A stretch of 43,559 nucleotides of DNA from Planctomycetota bacterium (lineage in GTDB: Bacteria > Planctomycetota > B15-G4): contig JACKHP010000035.1 of the NCBI GenBank assembly GCA_020638905.1, forward strand, positions 1-43,559, read 5' to 3'. The notes beneath the pieces are model-generated. The model had not been told where the DNA came from and made no database searches. It saw nothing but the letters and a program-made list of their open reading frames with translations. The position numbers were made by a program, and so were the translations under genes. Shown in pieces: positions 24,798-33,488 of the stretch (position 1 is its first letter; every line of letters starts with the position of its first letter).

Positions 24798-25907
24798 TCA
24801 GCCGATGAGCGCGCGGGACAGCATGTACGTCCCCAGCAGGGCGCAGCCCATCGCCACCGCGTCGCGCGCGTAGCCCGGCACGAGGGACGTGTCGCGCGCG
24901 CCGGCCAGCGCCGGACGACGCGGCAGCGGACGCAGGACGAGCAGCACGCCCACGCAGACCGCGAGCAGGCCGACGTCGAAGCCGCTGATCCAGGTCGAGA
25001 GGCGCGCCACGTCGTCGATCGGCACCGCCGTGAGCAGCGAGTCGCGACGCGCCTCCCGGAGGCCGAGCACGAAGCCGCCCAGCAACGCGTCGGCAAGCAC
25101 GGGACGCGCTCCGCGCCGCAGCACGGTCGCGACACCCGAGAGCGCGATGACGGCCGGCGCCGCCGCCGCGAGCAGCGCGTCCGAGGGGAGCAGCAGGCCT
25201 TCGCGCGCGAACGCCAGGGCGCCCGCGTGCGCCAGTGCGAGCGCGAGCAACGCCAGCATCGCGGTGCGCAGGCGCTGGGCCGCGACGAGCACGGAGAGCA
25301 GCAACGCGAGGTGCGTCCAGCCGGACACGGCGTGCGTCCAGCCGTCGCGCAGCGCCTCGAGCAGCTCGGGCGGACGCGTCGACTCGGGGGCCACGAAGGC
25401 GTGGCTCGGCCGTCCGCCCCACAGCCGGACCTCCTCGGTCTCGCCGCCCGGCCAGCGCAACGTGCAGGCGTCCTGGTGCTGCGGGCTCGTCGTGGCGTAG
25501 AGCGACATCTCGACGCGCAACGCGTCGATGCGTGGCGGCGCGTCGAAGACGATGCGCGTGTCGACGAACTGCTGGAACGTGAGCGCGTCCTGGTCGAAGG
25601 TCACCACCGCCATGTCGTCGACGCGCCCCGGCAACGGCGGGCTCGAGGCGTCTCCCGCGCGCACGACGTAGTGCGCGAGCAGGTAGTCGGCGAGCTCGTC
25701 ACGCACGGCGGCGAGCTCGGAGTCGTCGAGCAGGCCGTCCCCGTCGGCGTCGGCCGGGGTGACCTCGAAGACCGAGAGCGCCTGGCAGCGCAGGACGAGC
25801 TCGACGCGCCCCGGAAGCACGCGCAGGTCGCTGCGGCTGGACGAGTACGGGTGCGGCGAGACGAACGCGACCAGCATCACGACGAGCGGCAGCAGCAACG
25901 ACGGCAT
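24798..25907 (-). CDS. HupE/UreJ-like membrane protein with EF-hand-like motif
   Basis: The product is 369 residues. It has an N-terminal hydrophobic segment (PSLLLPLVVMLVAFVSPHP), then a beta-rich extracytoplasmic domain carrying an EF-hand-like DADGDGLLDDSE loop at about 53-64. Residues 190-369 are about six membrane helices, starting with GWTHAVSGWTHLALLLSVL, which matches the HupE/UreJ motif pattern G..H...G..HL..LL. HupE/UreJ proteins are linked to nickel uptake, but here the usual metal-ligand context is not obvious, so the role is not assigned. I place the start at the ATG at 25907; the 36 residues upstream are Arg-rich and lack homology. The ribosome site is weak. Confidence 0.72.
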   Translation of the reverse strand: MPSLLLPLVVMLVAFVSPHPYSSSRSDLRVLPGRVELVLRCQALSVFEVTPADADGDGLLDDSELAAVRDELADYLLAHYVVRAGDASSPPLPGRVDDMAVVTFDQDALTFQQFVDTRIVFDAPPRIDALRVEMSLYATTSPQHQDACTLRWPGGETEEVRLWGGRPSHAFVAPESTRPPELLEALRDGWTHAVSGWTHLALLLSVLVAAQRLRTAMLALLALALAHAGALAFAREGLLLPSDALLAAAAPAVIALSGVATVLRRGARPVLADALLGGFVLGLREARRDSLLTAVPIDDVARLSTWISGFDVGLLAVCVGVLLVLRPLPRRPALAGARDTSLVPGYARDAVAMGCALLGTYMLSRALIG

Positions 25908-25997
25908 CCCGGGGACGATACCGCATCGGCCGAGGGCGCGCCCGGGCCACGCGTCGCGCGACGCGCGCCCCCGTGCCCGCCCTCGCGAAGACGCAGC

Positions 25998-26026
25998 GGG
26001 CCGGGAGGGGATCACCCTCCCGGCCC
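25998..26026 (-). terminator. Probable terminator of the 26075-29134 gene
   Basis: GGGCCGGGAGGG (25998-26009) pairs with CCCTCCCGGCCC (26015-26026) around a five-base loop, within 50 bases after the stop codon on the minus strand; the strand then reads CTGCGTCTT, a weak U-rich tail. Confidence 0.6.
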
Positions 26027-26074
26027 GTGCGCGGCGGATGTCGTCCGCCGTCCGTCAGGTCGCGGCGCGCGCGC

Positions 26075-29000
26075 TCAGGCGTCGCCCGCCACGACCTCGC
26101 CGGCGACCACCGCGGGGGCGTCGTCGACGGTGGGCTCCTTGCCGATGTACGGCGTCTCGAACGTGCTCCCGTCCGGCAACGGGAGCTGCTTGACGGTGTC
26201 CACGTTGAGCTCGAAGCATCCCTGCGGATCCTCGGTGAGCGTCTGTTCCTGCTCCCAGGCCCGCACCACGTACTCGCTGCCCGTGGGACCCATGAGCGTG
26301 CCGTCGGCCAGGTTGACCACCGGGTACCAGCGATCGGGATAGCCGTCGCCGTCGGTGTCGACGCCGTCGTGCGGCAGGCCCCACAGGTCACCGGGACCGT
26401 TGTACTCGAGCAGGAAGCTCTTGCCGTCCCATTTGCTGTCGCCGTTCAGGTCGGCCTCGGTGCTGTGGGTGTACTTGAACTGCAGCGGCGGGTCGAACGC
26501 GACCGAGTCGCCTTCGCCGTCGAGCAGGCCGATGAACTTGTTCCACTCGTTGGGACCGGTCTCGTAGACGTAGAACTCGTCCTGGTTCCAGGCGTCGAAG
26601 ACGCTGGCCATGCCTTCGGTCGACACGAGCATCGGGCCGCTGCGCATGCCCCAGTCGTTCGGACCGCCCTGGTACGTCTCGCCGTCGGCGAGGCCCACCG
26701 GCGCGAGCTCCTGGTTGTCGTCGAGCATGTACAGCGTCATGTCGCTCGGGTCGAACTGCATCGCGTACGGCGACCCGAGGTCGAAGCTCTCGTCGAGGAA
26801 CACGTCGCCGGTCGAGGCCGCGTCGCCGGTGATGCCCGTGTCGAGCATCTGAGTGAACCCGTAGAGCGTGAGCGGGCCTTCGGCGAAGGCTTCGTCACCG
26901 GGACGCACGACCTCTTCCTTGTACGAGATGATCGAGTCGTCACCGGGGATGTAGTTCACCGAGCCGCCCAGCGACTGAGACCAGAGTCCCAGCCAGTAGA
27001 CGCCGAGCTGTTCGAAGTCGAGCGCCTCCCAGTCGGCCTCTTCGAGCAGGTCGTAGCCGCCGACGTCGTTGTTCCACTCGCCGATCTTGAACCAGCCGCC
27101 GTCACCGGCGCTGTACGTGATGAGCAGTTGCTGCGGCTGCTGCGGTTCCTGTGGACCCGGAGGCGGCGGCGGATCACCGCCCCCGTCGCCCGGGCCGCCC
27201 TGGGGCGCCGGCCAGTACCACCACTCGAACTCCATGCCGTCGATCTCGTCGAGCGTGAGCTCCTGGCGCGTGTTGCGGAACAGCTTGCCCGGCGCGGTGA
27301 ACACGGTGTACGCCGCGGGCTCGACGCCCTGCTGCCCGTACGTCTCCTCGTAGACCGTGTCGCCCGACTGCAGTTGGGCCTCGTTCGGGAGCCAGATGCC
27401 CCAGTAGCCCGCCCAGCCGTGGAAGTCGTCGGCGGTCTTGATGCCGAAGCCGGAGTTCAGCTTGACGCGCTGTCCGGCCTCTTCGCCGTCGGCGTGGTAG
27501 AGCGAGTAGCGCCAGACGTTCGTGTCGAACTCGGTGCGCGAGAGGCACACCGGCTGCTCGTCGTCCTTGGCGCGCAGCAGGTTCAGGTCGTCGAACGCGA
27601 GCACGTACTCCTTCGACTCCTCGACGACCTCGCCCTCGTGACCGGGCTCGAACGACGGGTAGGCGTAGGCCTCCTTGATGTGCGCGACGCCCTGCGTCCC
27701 GTCGGCGAACATGTTCACGTGCACCTGGCGGTTCTCGTAGTACGGCAGCGCCGCGTCGCCCGTGGTCTGGAAGAACGTGAAGCCCAGGAAGCCCTCGAGG
27801 GCGTCCTGGGTGTTCAGCGTGCCCCAGAAGTACGGGTGGTCGACGTCACCGTCGTCCGCCAGCGCGAAGTCGAGGTGGAACTTGCCGAACGGGTGCAGCT
27901 CCGACTTCGGCTCGAGGATCGTGATCAGCACGTGGATCAGCATGCCGTCGGGCTCCGCGCCACCCGGTCCGCCCGGACCGGCGGTACCGCTGCCGTCACC
28001 CCCGTCGCCGCCGTCGCCTCCACCGTCGCCGTTCGGGATCCACAGCTTCACGTAGTGCGTGGAGTCCGCGTCGGCGCGCTGGCTGGTCACCGTCCAGAAC
28101 TCGAAGTCCTCGGTCTGGCTGGTCGACTGGCCGGTGCTGCTGCTGCCGCTGCTCGTGTCGCCGCCGGACTCGCAGCCCGCGGTGTCGATCTGCGCCAGGT
28201 ACGGTCCGCGGTTCACCATCGCCTCGGCCGCCGTCTGCTGCAGCTGGCAGAGGATGCTGTTGACCGTGTCGAGCGCCTCGGTCGACGGGTCCCACACGTA
28301 CGTGTTCTTCGGGTCGGTGAAGTACTGCGCGGTGGGCGGGAGGTCGGGGAGCGCGCTGCTGCCGCCCGCGCCGGGGAAGCCCGGCAGGAACGCGCTGCCG
28401 CCACCCTGCTGCGGGTCGCTCGACGTGGCCATCACGTCCATGCGGTCGGGGAGCGCGAGGCCCGGGACGTCGGGGTCACCGGTACCGCCGTAGAGGCCGT
28501 CCTCGATCTCGGCGACGGTCACCTCGAGCTTGTCCTTGGCGGCCTCGACCTTGTCGATCTGCTTGCCCAGCTTGGCCGACTTCTTCTGGTACTTCTTGAG
28601 CGCCTTGGTGGCCGCCTTGACGGCCTTGTTCGCAGCCTTGAGCGCGGCCTTCTTGGCCTTGACCTCCTCGGCCGTCGTCTCGGGCAGGGCCTCTGCGTCG
28701 GCCAGCTGCGCCTCCGCCGCGGCGAGCGCGTCGGTCTGCACCAGGACCTCGGCGTCGGCGTCCTCCTGCTGCGCCTGCTTGTCGGCGATCTTGGCTTCCT
28801 TCTTCGCGATCTTGGCCTGCAGCTTGTCGATCTTCTTCTGCGCCTTCTGGACGCTGTTCGACGCCAGCCCGTCGCCGGGACGGAAGTCGAGCGGCAACGC
28901 CACGTCGGTCGCGAACGAGGTCAGGTCGCCGGTGAGTTCGGTCTGCATCCGCTCGAACGACGAGGTCGGCAGCGCACGCGCCAGCTCGATCTCCTCGCTC

Positions 29001-29134
29001 GGGACGCCTTCGTCACGCACCCCGGAATCGGGCCAGCCCGCGACGCCGATCACCAGCGCCGAAACGGCCGTCAGGGCAAGGATCGCGCCGCGCGCCGCGG
29101 CCCGTCCCTGCCTCGGGTTCGTAGTCTTCGTCAT
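26075..29134 (-). CDS. Giant exported protein with N-terminal Lys/Ala coiled coil
   Basis: I recognise no family. The 1019-residue protein has a signal or anchor segment (about residues 15-34), a Lys/Ala/Glu-rich coiled-coil region at about 93-212, a Gly/Pro-rich linker, and a large mixed alpha/beta region. It includes two low-complexity stretches (Gly/Asp-rich near 395-420 and Pro/Gln-rich near 660-685) and a calcium-loop-like DTDGDGYPDRW near the C-terminus. Repeated aromatic-rich beta segments (YWGIWLPNEAQ, FEWWYWPAP, FDLGSPYAMQFDP) suggest carbohydrate or surface-binding modules. The ATG at 29134 follows GGGAGGAACC. Its upstream region shares the GGACATRT motif with the FG-GAP gene. A cell-envelope role is inferred. 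Confidence 0.8.
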   Translation of the reverse strand: MTKTTNPRQGRAAARGAILALTAVSALVIGVAGWPDSGVRDEGVPSEEIELARALPTSSFERMQTELTGDLTSFATDVALPLDFRPGDGLASNSVQKAQKKIDKLQAKIAKKEAKIADKQAQQEDADAEVLVQTDALAAAEAQLADAEALPETTAEEVKAKKAALKAANKAVKAATKALKKYQKKSAKLGKQIDKVEAAKDKLEVTVAEIEDGLYGGTGDPDVPGLALPDRMDVMATSSDPQQGGGSAFLPGFPGAGGSSALPDLPPTAQYFTDPKNTYVWDPSTEALDTVNSILCQLQQTAAEAMVNRGPYLAQIDTAGCESGGDTSSGSSSTGQSTSQTEDFEFWTVTSQRADADSTHYVKLWIPNGDGGGDGGDGGDGSGTAGPGGPGGAEPDGMLIHVLITILEPKSELHPFGKFHLDFALADDGDVDHPYFWGTLNTQDALEGFLGFTFFQTTGDAALPYYENRQVHVNMFADGTQGVAHIKEAYAYPSFEPGHEGEVVEESKEYVLAFDDLNLLRAKDDEQPVCLSRTEFDTNVWRYSLYHADGEEAGQRVKLNSGFGIKTADDFHGWAGYWGIWLPNEAQLQSGDTVYEETYGQQGVEPAAYTVFTAPGKLFRNTRQELTLDEIDGMEFEWWYWPAPQGGPGDGGGDPPPPPGPQEPQQPQQLLITYSAGDGGWFKIGEWNNDVGGYDLLEEADWEALDFEQLGVYWLGLWSQSLGGSVNYIPGDDSIISYKEEVVRPGDEAFAEGPLTLYGFTQMLDTGITGDAASTGDVFLDESFDLGSPYAMQFDPSDMTLYMLDDNQELAPVGLADGETYQGGPNDWGMRSGPMLVSTEGMASVFDAWNQDEFYVYETGPNEWNKFIGLLDGEGDSVAFDPPLQFKYTHSTEADLNGDSKWDGKSFLLEYNGPGDLWGLPHDGVDTDGDGYPDRWYPVVNLADGTLMGPTGSEYVVRAWEQEQTLTEDPQGCFELNVDTVKQLPLPDGSTFETPYIGKEPTVDDAPAVVAGEVVAGDA

Positions 29135-29277
29135 GGTTCCTCCCGGGTTGGATCCGTCGATATCGAATGGACATGTCCTGATGGATCCGTGCGAGGCGCC
29201 CATCGGCAGCCGGCTCCGGGTGACTTGACGGCTTCCCGAAATCGATCTGTTTCTGGACATATCGACGCAGAAACGAA
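29135..29277 (-). promoter_or_regulatory. Upstream region of the giant exported protein with two GGACATRT copies
   Basis: The region holds GGACATGTCC (29169-29178, a perfect palindrome) and GGACATAT (29255-29262), and a low-GC stretch around 29236-29262 resembling the region upstream of the FG-GAP gene at 31104-31127. It probably contains the promoter; no sigma-factor consensus is clear. Confidence 0.4.
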
Positions 29278-29316
29278 CCGAGGGGCGACCTTCCGCGCGA
29301 GAAGGCCGCCCCTCGG
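29278..29316 (-). terminator. Rho-independent terminator of the second FG-GAP gene
   Basis: On the minus strand a long hairpin (stem 29278-29287 with 29307-29316, plus an inner 5-bp stem) lies 57 bases after the stop of the FG-GAP gene and is followed by TTCGTTTCTG. This is the best terminator in the window. Confidence 0.75.
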
Positions 29317-29373
29317 GGGCGTCGGGAGGAGGGTGCCGCCGGGCTCGGACCGGTCCGCGGCCCGGCGAGCAGG

Positions 29374-30939
29374 TCAGAGGTTCGTGGCCGCCAGGCCGTT
29401 GCTGAAGGCGGTCCCCAGCGGGGCTCCGCCGTCGGACACGAGCATCTGGAGCTGCAGCGCGAAGCCGCTCGGCAGTCCCGTCGGCCAGGTCGCGTGGACG
29501 TCGAGCGCGCCGACGCCGTCGGTGGGCAGGCCGGTCACGAGCACGTCGGGAGCGGGCACGAGCACGCCGCCCTTGAACGGGGCGAAGATGGTCGTGATGC
29601 CGATCACGAGCGCCGCGCTGGCGGACGGCTTCGCGTCGCGCAGGCGCAGCGTGACCGACTCGGCGTCCTGCAACGTGCCCTGGCCCTCGAGGCTCGGCGG
29701 TCCGCCGCTGCCCGGCAACGCCGACCCGAGATCGCGCCACATCGGTCCCAGGTTGCGGTAGAGCATGTTCGGGTCGCCGAGCGTGTTCGCGAACGCGAGT
29801 TCGGGGAGCCCGTCTCCGTCGAGGTCGGCGGCCTCGACGGCGAGCGTCTGGCTGTTCGTCGACACGAGCTCGCCCGCGGCGACGCGCACGAAGTCGAACG
29901 GATGGCCGCGCGACAGGAACAGGTCGTTCGGCGTGTCGCGGTTGGCGACGACGACGTCGACGTCACCGTCGCCGTCGACGTCGGTCAGGCAGGCGTCGAA
30001 CGAGTCGTTCACCGCCGTGGAGAAGACCGCGTCGAGGACCGGCGCGAAGTCGACCGTGGCGCCCGTCGAGACGTTCTCGTACAGGAAGTTCACGCCTGCG
30101 CGGTTGGCGACGAGCACCTCGGGCATCCCGTCGCCGTCGAGGTCGCCGGCGCGCACGCCGTACGAATCACCGCCGTCGGTGGCGATCGCGCCGGACGACA
30201 GACGCTGCATCTCGCCCTCGACACCACCCTGGGCGCCGCCCTGGTTCACGTACACGAACTGCGTCTCGCCGCCGCTGTTCGCGACCAGCACGTCGAGGTC
30301 GCCGTCGAGATCGAGGTCGGCCAGGTCGACCGCGCGCGAGGCGCCCAGGTCGTGCGTGATCGCGCTGGACCCGTCGCGCGTGAACATCCCGGTGCCGTCG
30401 TTGCGGTAGAGCGCGTTGGCCTGGTGCCGGTTGACCACGATCGCGTCGAGGTCGCCGTCGCCGTCGACGTCACCGAAGGACGCGTCGTAGGTGTGCTTCG
30501 TGTCGCTCGTGAGGTCGCCGGCCTGGACGCTCGCGAACGCACCCAGACGTCCACCCTGGGCGTAGCCCTGGTTCAGGTGCAGGGCGTTGGGACGATCGTT
30601 GCCGTTGCACACGAGCAGGTCGACGTCACCGTCGCCGTCGACGTCGCCGCTGGCCAGGCCCTTGCTCACCGAGCCCGCGAAGATCGAGTTCGGCAGCTGG
30701 GTGTCCGGCACCAGCACGCCGTCCTCGTTCAGGAACAGCTCGTTGGCCTGGGCGTAGTCGAGGGCGATCAGGTCGAGGTCGCCGTCGTCGTCGACGTCGA
30801 CCCAACGCACCGCGCGGGTGTCGGTGGCGGGGACGGTCACGGGCGAAGCCAAATCGTCGAGCAGCACGACGTTCTCGGTGCTCTGGGCGGCCGCCTGGCC
30901 GAGTGTGGCCAGTCCGGCCAGCAGGATCACGGGACGCAT
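29374..30939 (-). CDS. Exported VCBS/FG-GAP repeat protein
   Basis: The product is 521 residues. It has a signal peptide (about residues 1-19, ending QAAAQ), then about seven VCBS-like repeats of the GDxDGDGDxDxxVxN type, for example GDVDGDGDVDLLVCNGN and TDVDGDGDVDVVVANRD, often followed by N-LY.N segments. Residues 400-521 form the same C-terminal domain as in the propeller protein at 8822-10429, again with PFKGGVLVP. The start at 30939 has a strong ribosome site, AAGGAGG. A calcium-stabilised surface propeller is inferred. A terminator follows at 29278-29316. Confidence 0.88.
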   Translation of the reverse strand: MRPVILLAGLATLGQAAAQSTENVVLLDDLASPVTVPATDTRAVRWVDVDDDGDLDLIALDYAQANELFLNEDGVLVPDTQLPNSIFAGSVSKGLASGDVDGDGDVDLLVCNGNDRPNALHLNQGYAQGGRLGAFASVQAGDLTSDTKHTYDASFGDVDGDGDLDAIVVNRHQANALYRNDGTGMFTRDGSSAITHDLGASRAVDLADLDLDGDLDVLVANSGGETQFVYVNQGGAQGGVEGEMQRLSSGAIATDGGDSYGVRAGDLDGDGMPEVLVANRAGVNFLYENVSTGATVDFAPVLDAVFSTAVNDSFDACLTDVDGDGDVDVVVANRDTPNDLFLSRGHPFDFVRVAAGELVSTNSQTLAVEAADLDGDGLPELAFANTLGDPNMLYRNLGPMWRDLGSALPGSGGPPSLEGQGTLQDAESVTLRLRDAKPSASAALVIGITTIFAPFKGGVLVPAPDVLVTGLPTDGVGALDVHATWPTGLPSGFALQLQMLVSDGGAPLGTAFSNGLAATNL

Positions 30940-31186
30940 GGAGTTGCCTCCTTCTTCGGGAAAGGCTGGATGTCGCGGGACCGACGCGCCCTGCGATCCG
31001 GGGCGGCCGGCCCGCCCCGCGCGGGGCTGGGAGCTTGAGCGCGAAGCGGGGATCAGGGAGGCTGATCCCTCTCAAAGCGCCGGCCGACAGCCCACGCCAT
31101 CAAGCCGAAATGAGCTTTTGGACATATGACGACCGAAGCGCCGACGACGCCCGCGTCCGCACATCGCCCCGCCAGGTGACCTGCCC
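30940..31186. promoter_or_regulatory. Divergent region between the FG-GAP gene and tsaD
   Basis: No gene is seen. A low-GC segment at 31104-31133 contains TTGGACATATGAC (GGACATAT at 31120-31127), resembling 29236-29268. It is placed to serve the FG-GAP gene on the minus strand or tsaD on the plus strand. Confidence 0.35.
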
Positions 31187-32203
31187 ATGACCGTCGTGCT
31201 CGGCATCGAGACGTCCTGCGACGAGACCGCCGTGGCGCTGGTGCGCGACGGTGTCGAGGTGCTCGCCCAGCGGGTGGCCAGCCAGGTCGACCTGCACGCG
31301 CGCTTCGGCGGCGTGATCCCCGAACTCGCCAGCCGCAGCCACCTCGAGGTGCTCTTCCCGCTGCTCGAGAGCACTCTCGACGACGCGCGGCTGCAGCTCG
31401 ACGACGTCGACGCACTGGCGGTCACCGTGCGGCCCGGGCTGGTGGGCTGCCTGCTCGTGGGACTGGGAGCCGCCAAGGGCCTGGCGCTGGCCACCGGGCT
31501 GCCGCTCGTGCCGGTCGACCACGTCCACGCGCACGTCTACGGCGCGCTCATGGAGGGTGCTCGGCGTCCCGAGGACGCGCCCTGGCCGCTCGCGTCGCTC
31601 GTGGTCTCCGGTGGGCACACGTCGCTCTACGAGAGCCGCGCGCCGTCCGAGCACCGCGAGATCGGACGCACCCTCGACGACGCCGCGGGCGAGGCCTACG
31701 ACAAGGTCGCCGCGGTGCTCGGCCTGCCGTACCCGGGAGGTCCCGTGATCGACCGGCTCGCCGGCGACGGCGACGCGCGCGCCTACGCCTTCCCGCGCTC
31801 GAAGGTGGGCACGCTCGACTTCTCGTTCTCGGGCATCAAGACCGCGGTGCTGTACGCCGCGCGCGGGCCGAACACCGCGCGCGGTGCGCCGCTGCTGCCG
31901 GACGCCTCGGTGCCCGATCTGGCGGCCTCCTTCCAGGCCGCGGTGGTCGACGTGCTCGTGGCCCGGCTGCTCGAGGCGGCCGACGCGATCGGCGCCGGGG
32001 GACTGCTCGTGTGCGGAGGCGTGGCGGCCAATTCGGCCCTGCGCGCCGCGGCCCAGGCGGCGGCCGAGGCGCGCGGCGTCCCGCTGTTCCTGCCGTCACG
32101 GGCGCTGGCCACCGACAACGCCGTCATGGTGGCCGGACTCGGGCACCATCTGTTCGCCGAGGGCGTGCGCGCCGGACTCGACCTCGACGCCGCCCCGCGC
32201 TGA
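31187..32203 (+). CDS. tsaD: tRNA N6-adenosine threonylcarbamoyltransferase TsaD
   Basis: TsaD makes the t6A37 modification on tRNAs that read ANN codons, together with TsaB and TsaE (and TsaC). The 338-residue protein has the metal-binding HVHAH, the ATP-site loop SGGHTSL, GRTLDDAAGEAYDKV, FSFSGIKTAV and CGGVAANSALR. The length and motif order are normal. The ATG at 31187 has AGGTGA upstream. tsaB and tsaE are not in this window. carA follows after 93 bases on the same strand. Confidence 0.97.
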   Translation: MTVVLGIETSCDETAVALVRDGVEVLAQRVASQVDLHARFGGVIPELASRSHLEVLFPLLESTLDDARLQLDDVDALAVTVRPGLVGCLLVGLGAAKGLALATGLPLVPVDHVHAHVYGALMEGARRPEDAPWPLASLVVSGGHTSLYESRAPSEHREIGRTLDDAAGEAYDKVAAVLGLPYPGGPVIDRLAGDGDARAYAFPRSKVGTLDFSFSGIKTAVLYAARGPNTARGAPLLPDASVPDLAASFQAAVVDVLVARLLEAADAIGAGGLLVCGGVAANSALRAAAQAAAEARGVPLFLPSRALATDNAVMVAGLGHHLFAEGVRAGLDLDAAPR

Positions 32204-32296
32204 GCGGCTGACCGGATCTCGTCCCGACGCGAGCGGGAGGAGCTCGCCGCGCGCCAGCATCGACGGGCGCGGCCTCGGCTCGTAGGATGTCCCCCC

Positions 32297-33436
32297 ATGT
32301 CCACCCCGAAAAGCTGTCTGCTCGTCTTCGAGGACGGCGAGACCCATCGCGGCACGCACTTTGGCTTCGACGGCGAGTCGTGCGGCGAGCTCGTCTTCAA
32401 CACGGCCATGTCCGGGTACCAGGAGGTCTGCACCGACCCCAGCTACCGGGGGCAGATCGTGCTCATGACCTACCCGCTGATCGGCAACACGGGCATCAAC
32501 CTCGAGGACCTCGAGTCCGACCGCTGCGACCTGTCGGGCTTCGTGATCCGCGAGCTGTCGCCGCTCGTGAGCAACCAGCGCGCGTCGACCGACCTGAGCT
32601 CGTGGCTGGCCGAGCACCGCGTGGTGGGCATCGCCGGTGTCGACACGCGCGCCATCGTGCGCAAGGTGCGCACGCACGGCTCCATGCGCGCGATCATCTC
32701 CAGCGTCGACGGCGACCCGCGTTCGCTGCGCGAGAAGGTCACCGCGTGGCCCGGCATCGCCGGACGCGACCTCGTCCAGGAGGTCACCTGCGCCGAGCCC
32801 TGCGCCTGGACGACGGGCCTCGACGAGCCCTTCCTGCCGCGGCTCGAGCAGTCGACCGAGGGACGCCCGCGACTGGCGGTGCTCGACTTCGGCATCAAGC
32901 GCAACATGCTGCGCGGGCTGCACGCCGCGGGTTTCGACGTGACGGTCTTCCCGGCCGCGACGCCCGCGCCGGCGATCCGCGAGCACGCGCCCGACTGCCT
33001 GTTCCTCTCGAACGGTCCGGGCGACCCCGAGCCGCTCGGATACGCGATCGAGACCATCCGAGCGCTGGCGCTCACCGGGCTGCCGACCTTCGGCATCTGC
33101 CTCGGACACCAGCTCACCGCGCTCGCGCTGGGCGGACGCACGGTCAAGATGAAGTTCGGGCACCACGGCGCCAACCAGCCCGTGATCGACCTCACCACCG
33201 GACGCACCGAGATCACGTCCCAGAACCACTCGTACGTGGTCGACGGCGACTCGCTCGACGCGGGCATGGTCGAGGTGACGCACGTCAACCTGAACGACAA
33301 GACCGTCGAGGGCCTGCGCCACAAGGAGCTGCCGCTCTTCACGGTGCAGTACCACCCCGAGGCCGCGCCCGGTCCGCGCGACGCCTTCTACCTGTTCAGG
33401 CGCTTCGCCGAGACGGTCGCGAGCGGCGCGACCTGA
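32297..33436 (+). CDS. carA: Carbamoyl-phosphate synthase small subunit (glutaminase) CarA
   Basis: CarA supplies ammonia from glutamine for carbamoyl phosphate, used in pyrimidine and arginine synthesis. The 379-residue protein has the N-terminal region FGFDGESCGELVFNTAMSGYQEVCTDPSY and a class I glutaminase domain: nucleophile Cys in FGICLGHQL, then QNHSYVVD and the catalytic YHPEAAPGP (His and Glu). Start ATG 32297 has AGGA nine bases upstream. No carB is adjacent: the next gene is on the opposite strand, so the large subunit must be encoded elsewhere. Confidence 0.96.
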   Translation: MSTPKSCLLVFEDGETHRGTHFGFDGESCGELVFNTAMSGYQEVCTDPSYRGQIVLMTYPLIGNTGINLEDLESDRCDLSGFVIRELSPLVSNQRASTDLSSWLAEHRVVGIAGVDTRAIVRKVRTHGSMRAIISSVDGDPRSLREKVTAWPGIAGRDLVQEVTCAEPCAWTTGLDEPFLPRLEQSTEGRPRLAVLDFGIKRNMLRGLHAAGFDVTVFPAATPAPAIREHAPDCLFLSNGPGDPEPLGYAIETIRALALTGLPTFGICLGHQLTALALGGRTVKMKFGHHGANQPVIDLTTGRTEITSQNHSYVVDGDSLDAGMVEVTHVNLNDKTVEGLRHKELPLFTVQYHPEAAPGPRDAFYLFRRFAETVASGAT

Positions 33437-33437
33437 G

Positions 33438-33483
33438 CGGGCGATCGCCCGACGACGCGGCCCGGCACGCCCGCGGTCGGGCG
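33438..33483. terminator. Palindrome and hairpin between convergent carA and the caspase-like gene
   Basis: CGGGCGATCGCCCG (33438-33451) is a perfect palindrome just after the carA stop, and CGCCCG/CGGGCG (33468-33473/33478-33483) is a short hairpin next to the stop of the opposite gene. Either may stop transcription of both strands; no U-tract is seen. Confidence 0.35.
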
Positions 33484-33488
33484 GGGGA

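Noticed and set aside
24391..24873. 160-codon plus-strand frame in the intergenic region after transketolase
   Set aside because: Pro/Arg/Ser-rich low-complexity translation, no ribosome site, and overlap with the HupE-like gene on the other strand.
26075..29740. Longer start for the giant exported protein
   Set aside because: The upstream frame overlaps the terminator and end of the FG-GAP gene; the ATG at 29134 has a strong ribosome site and a signal segment.
33438..33451. Palindrome CGGGCGATCGCCCG as a possible phage or integron attachment site
   Set aside because: No integrase, duplication or mobile gene is near; the site lies between two convergent housekeeping-type genes and fits a terminator or chance palindrome.
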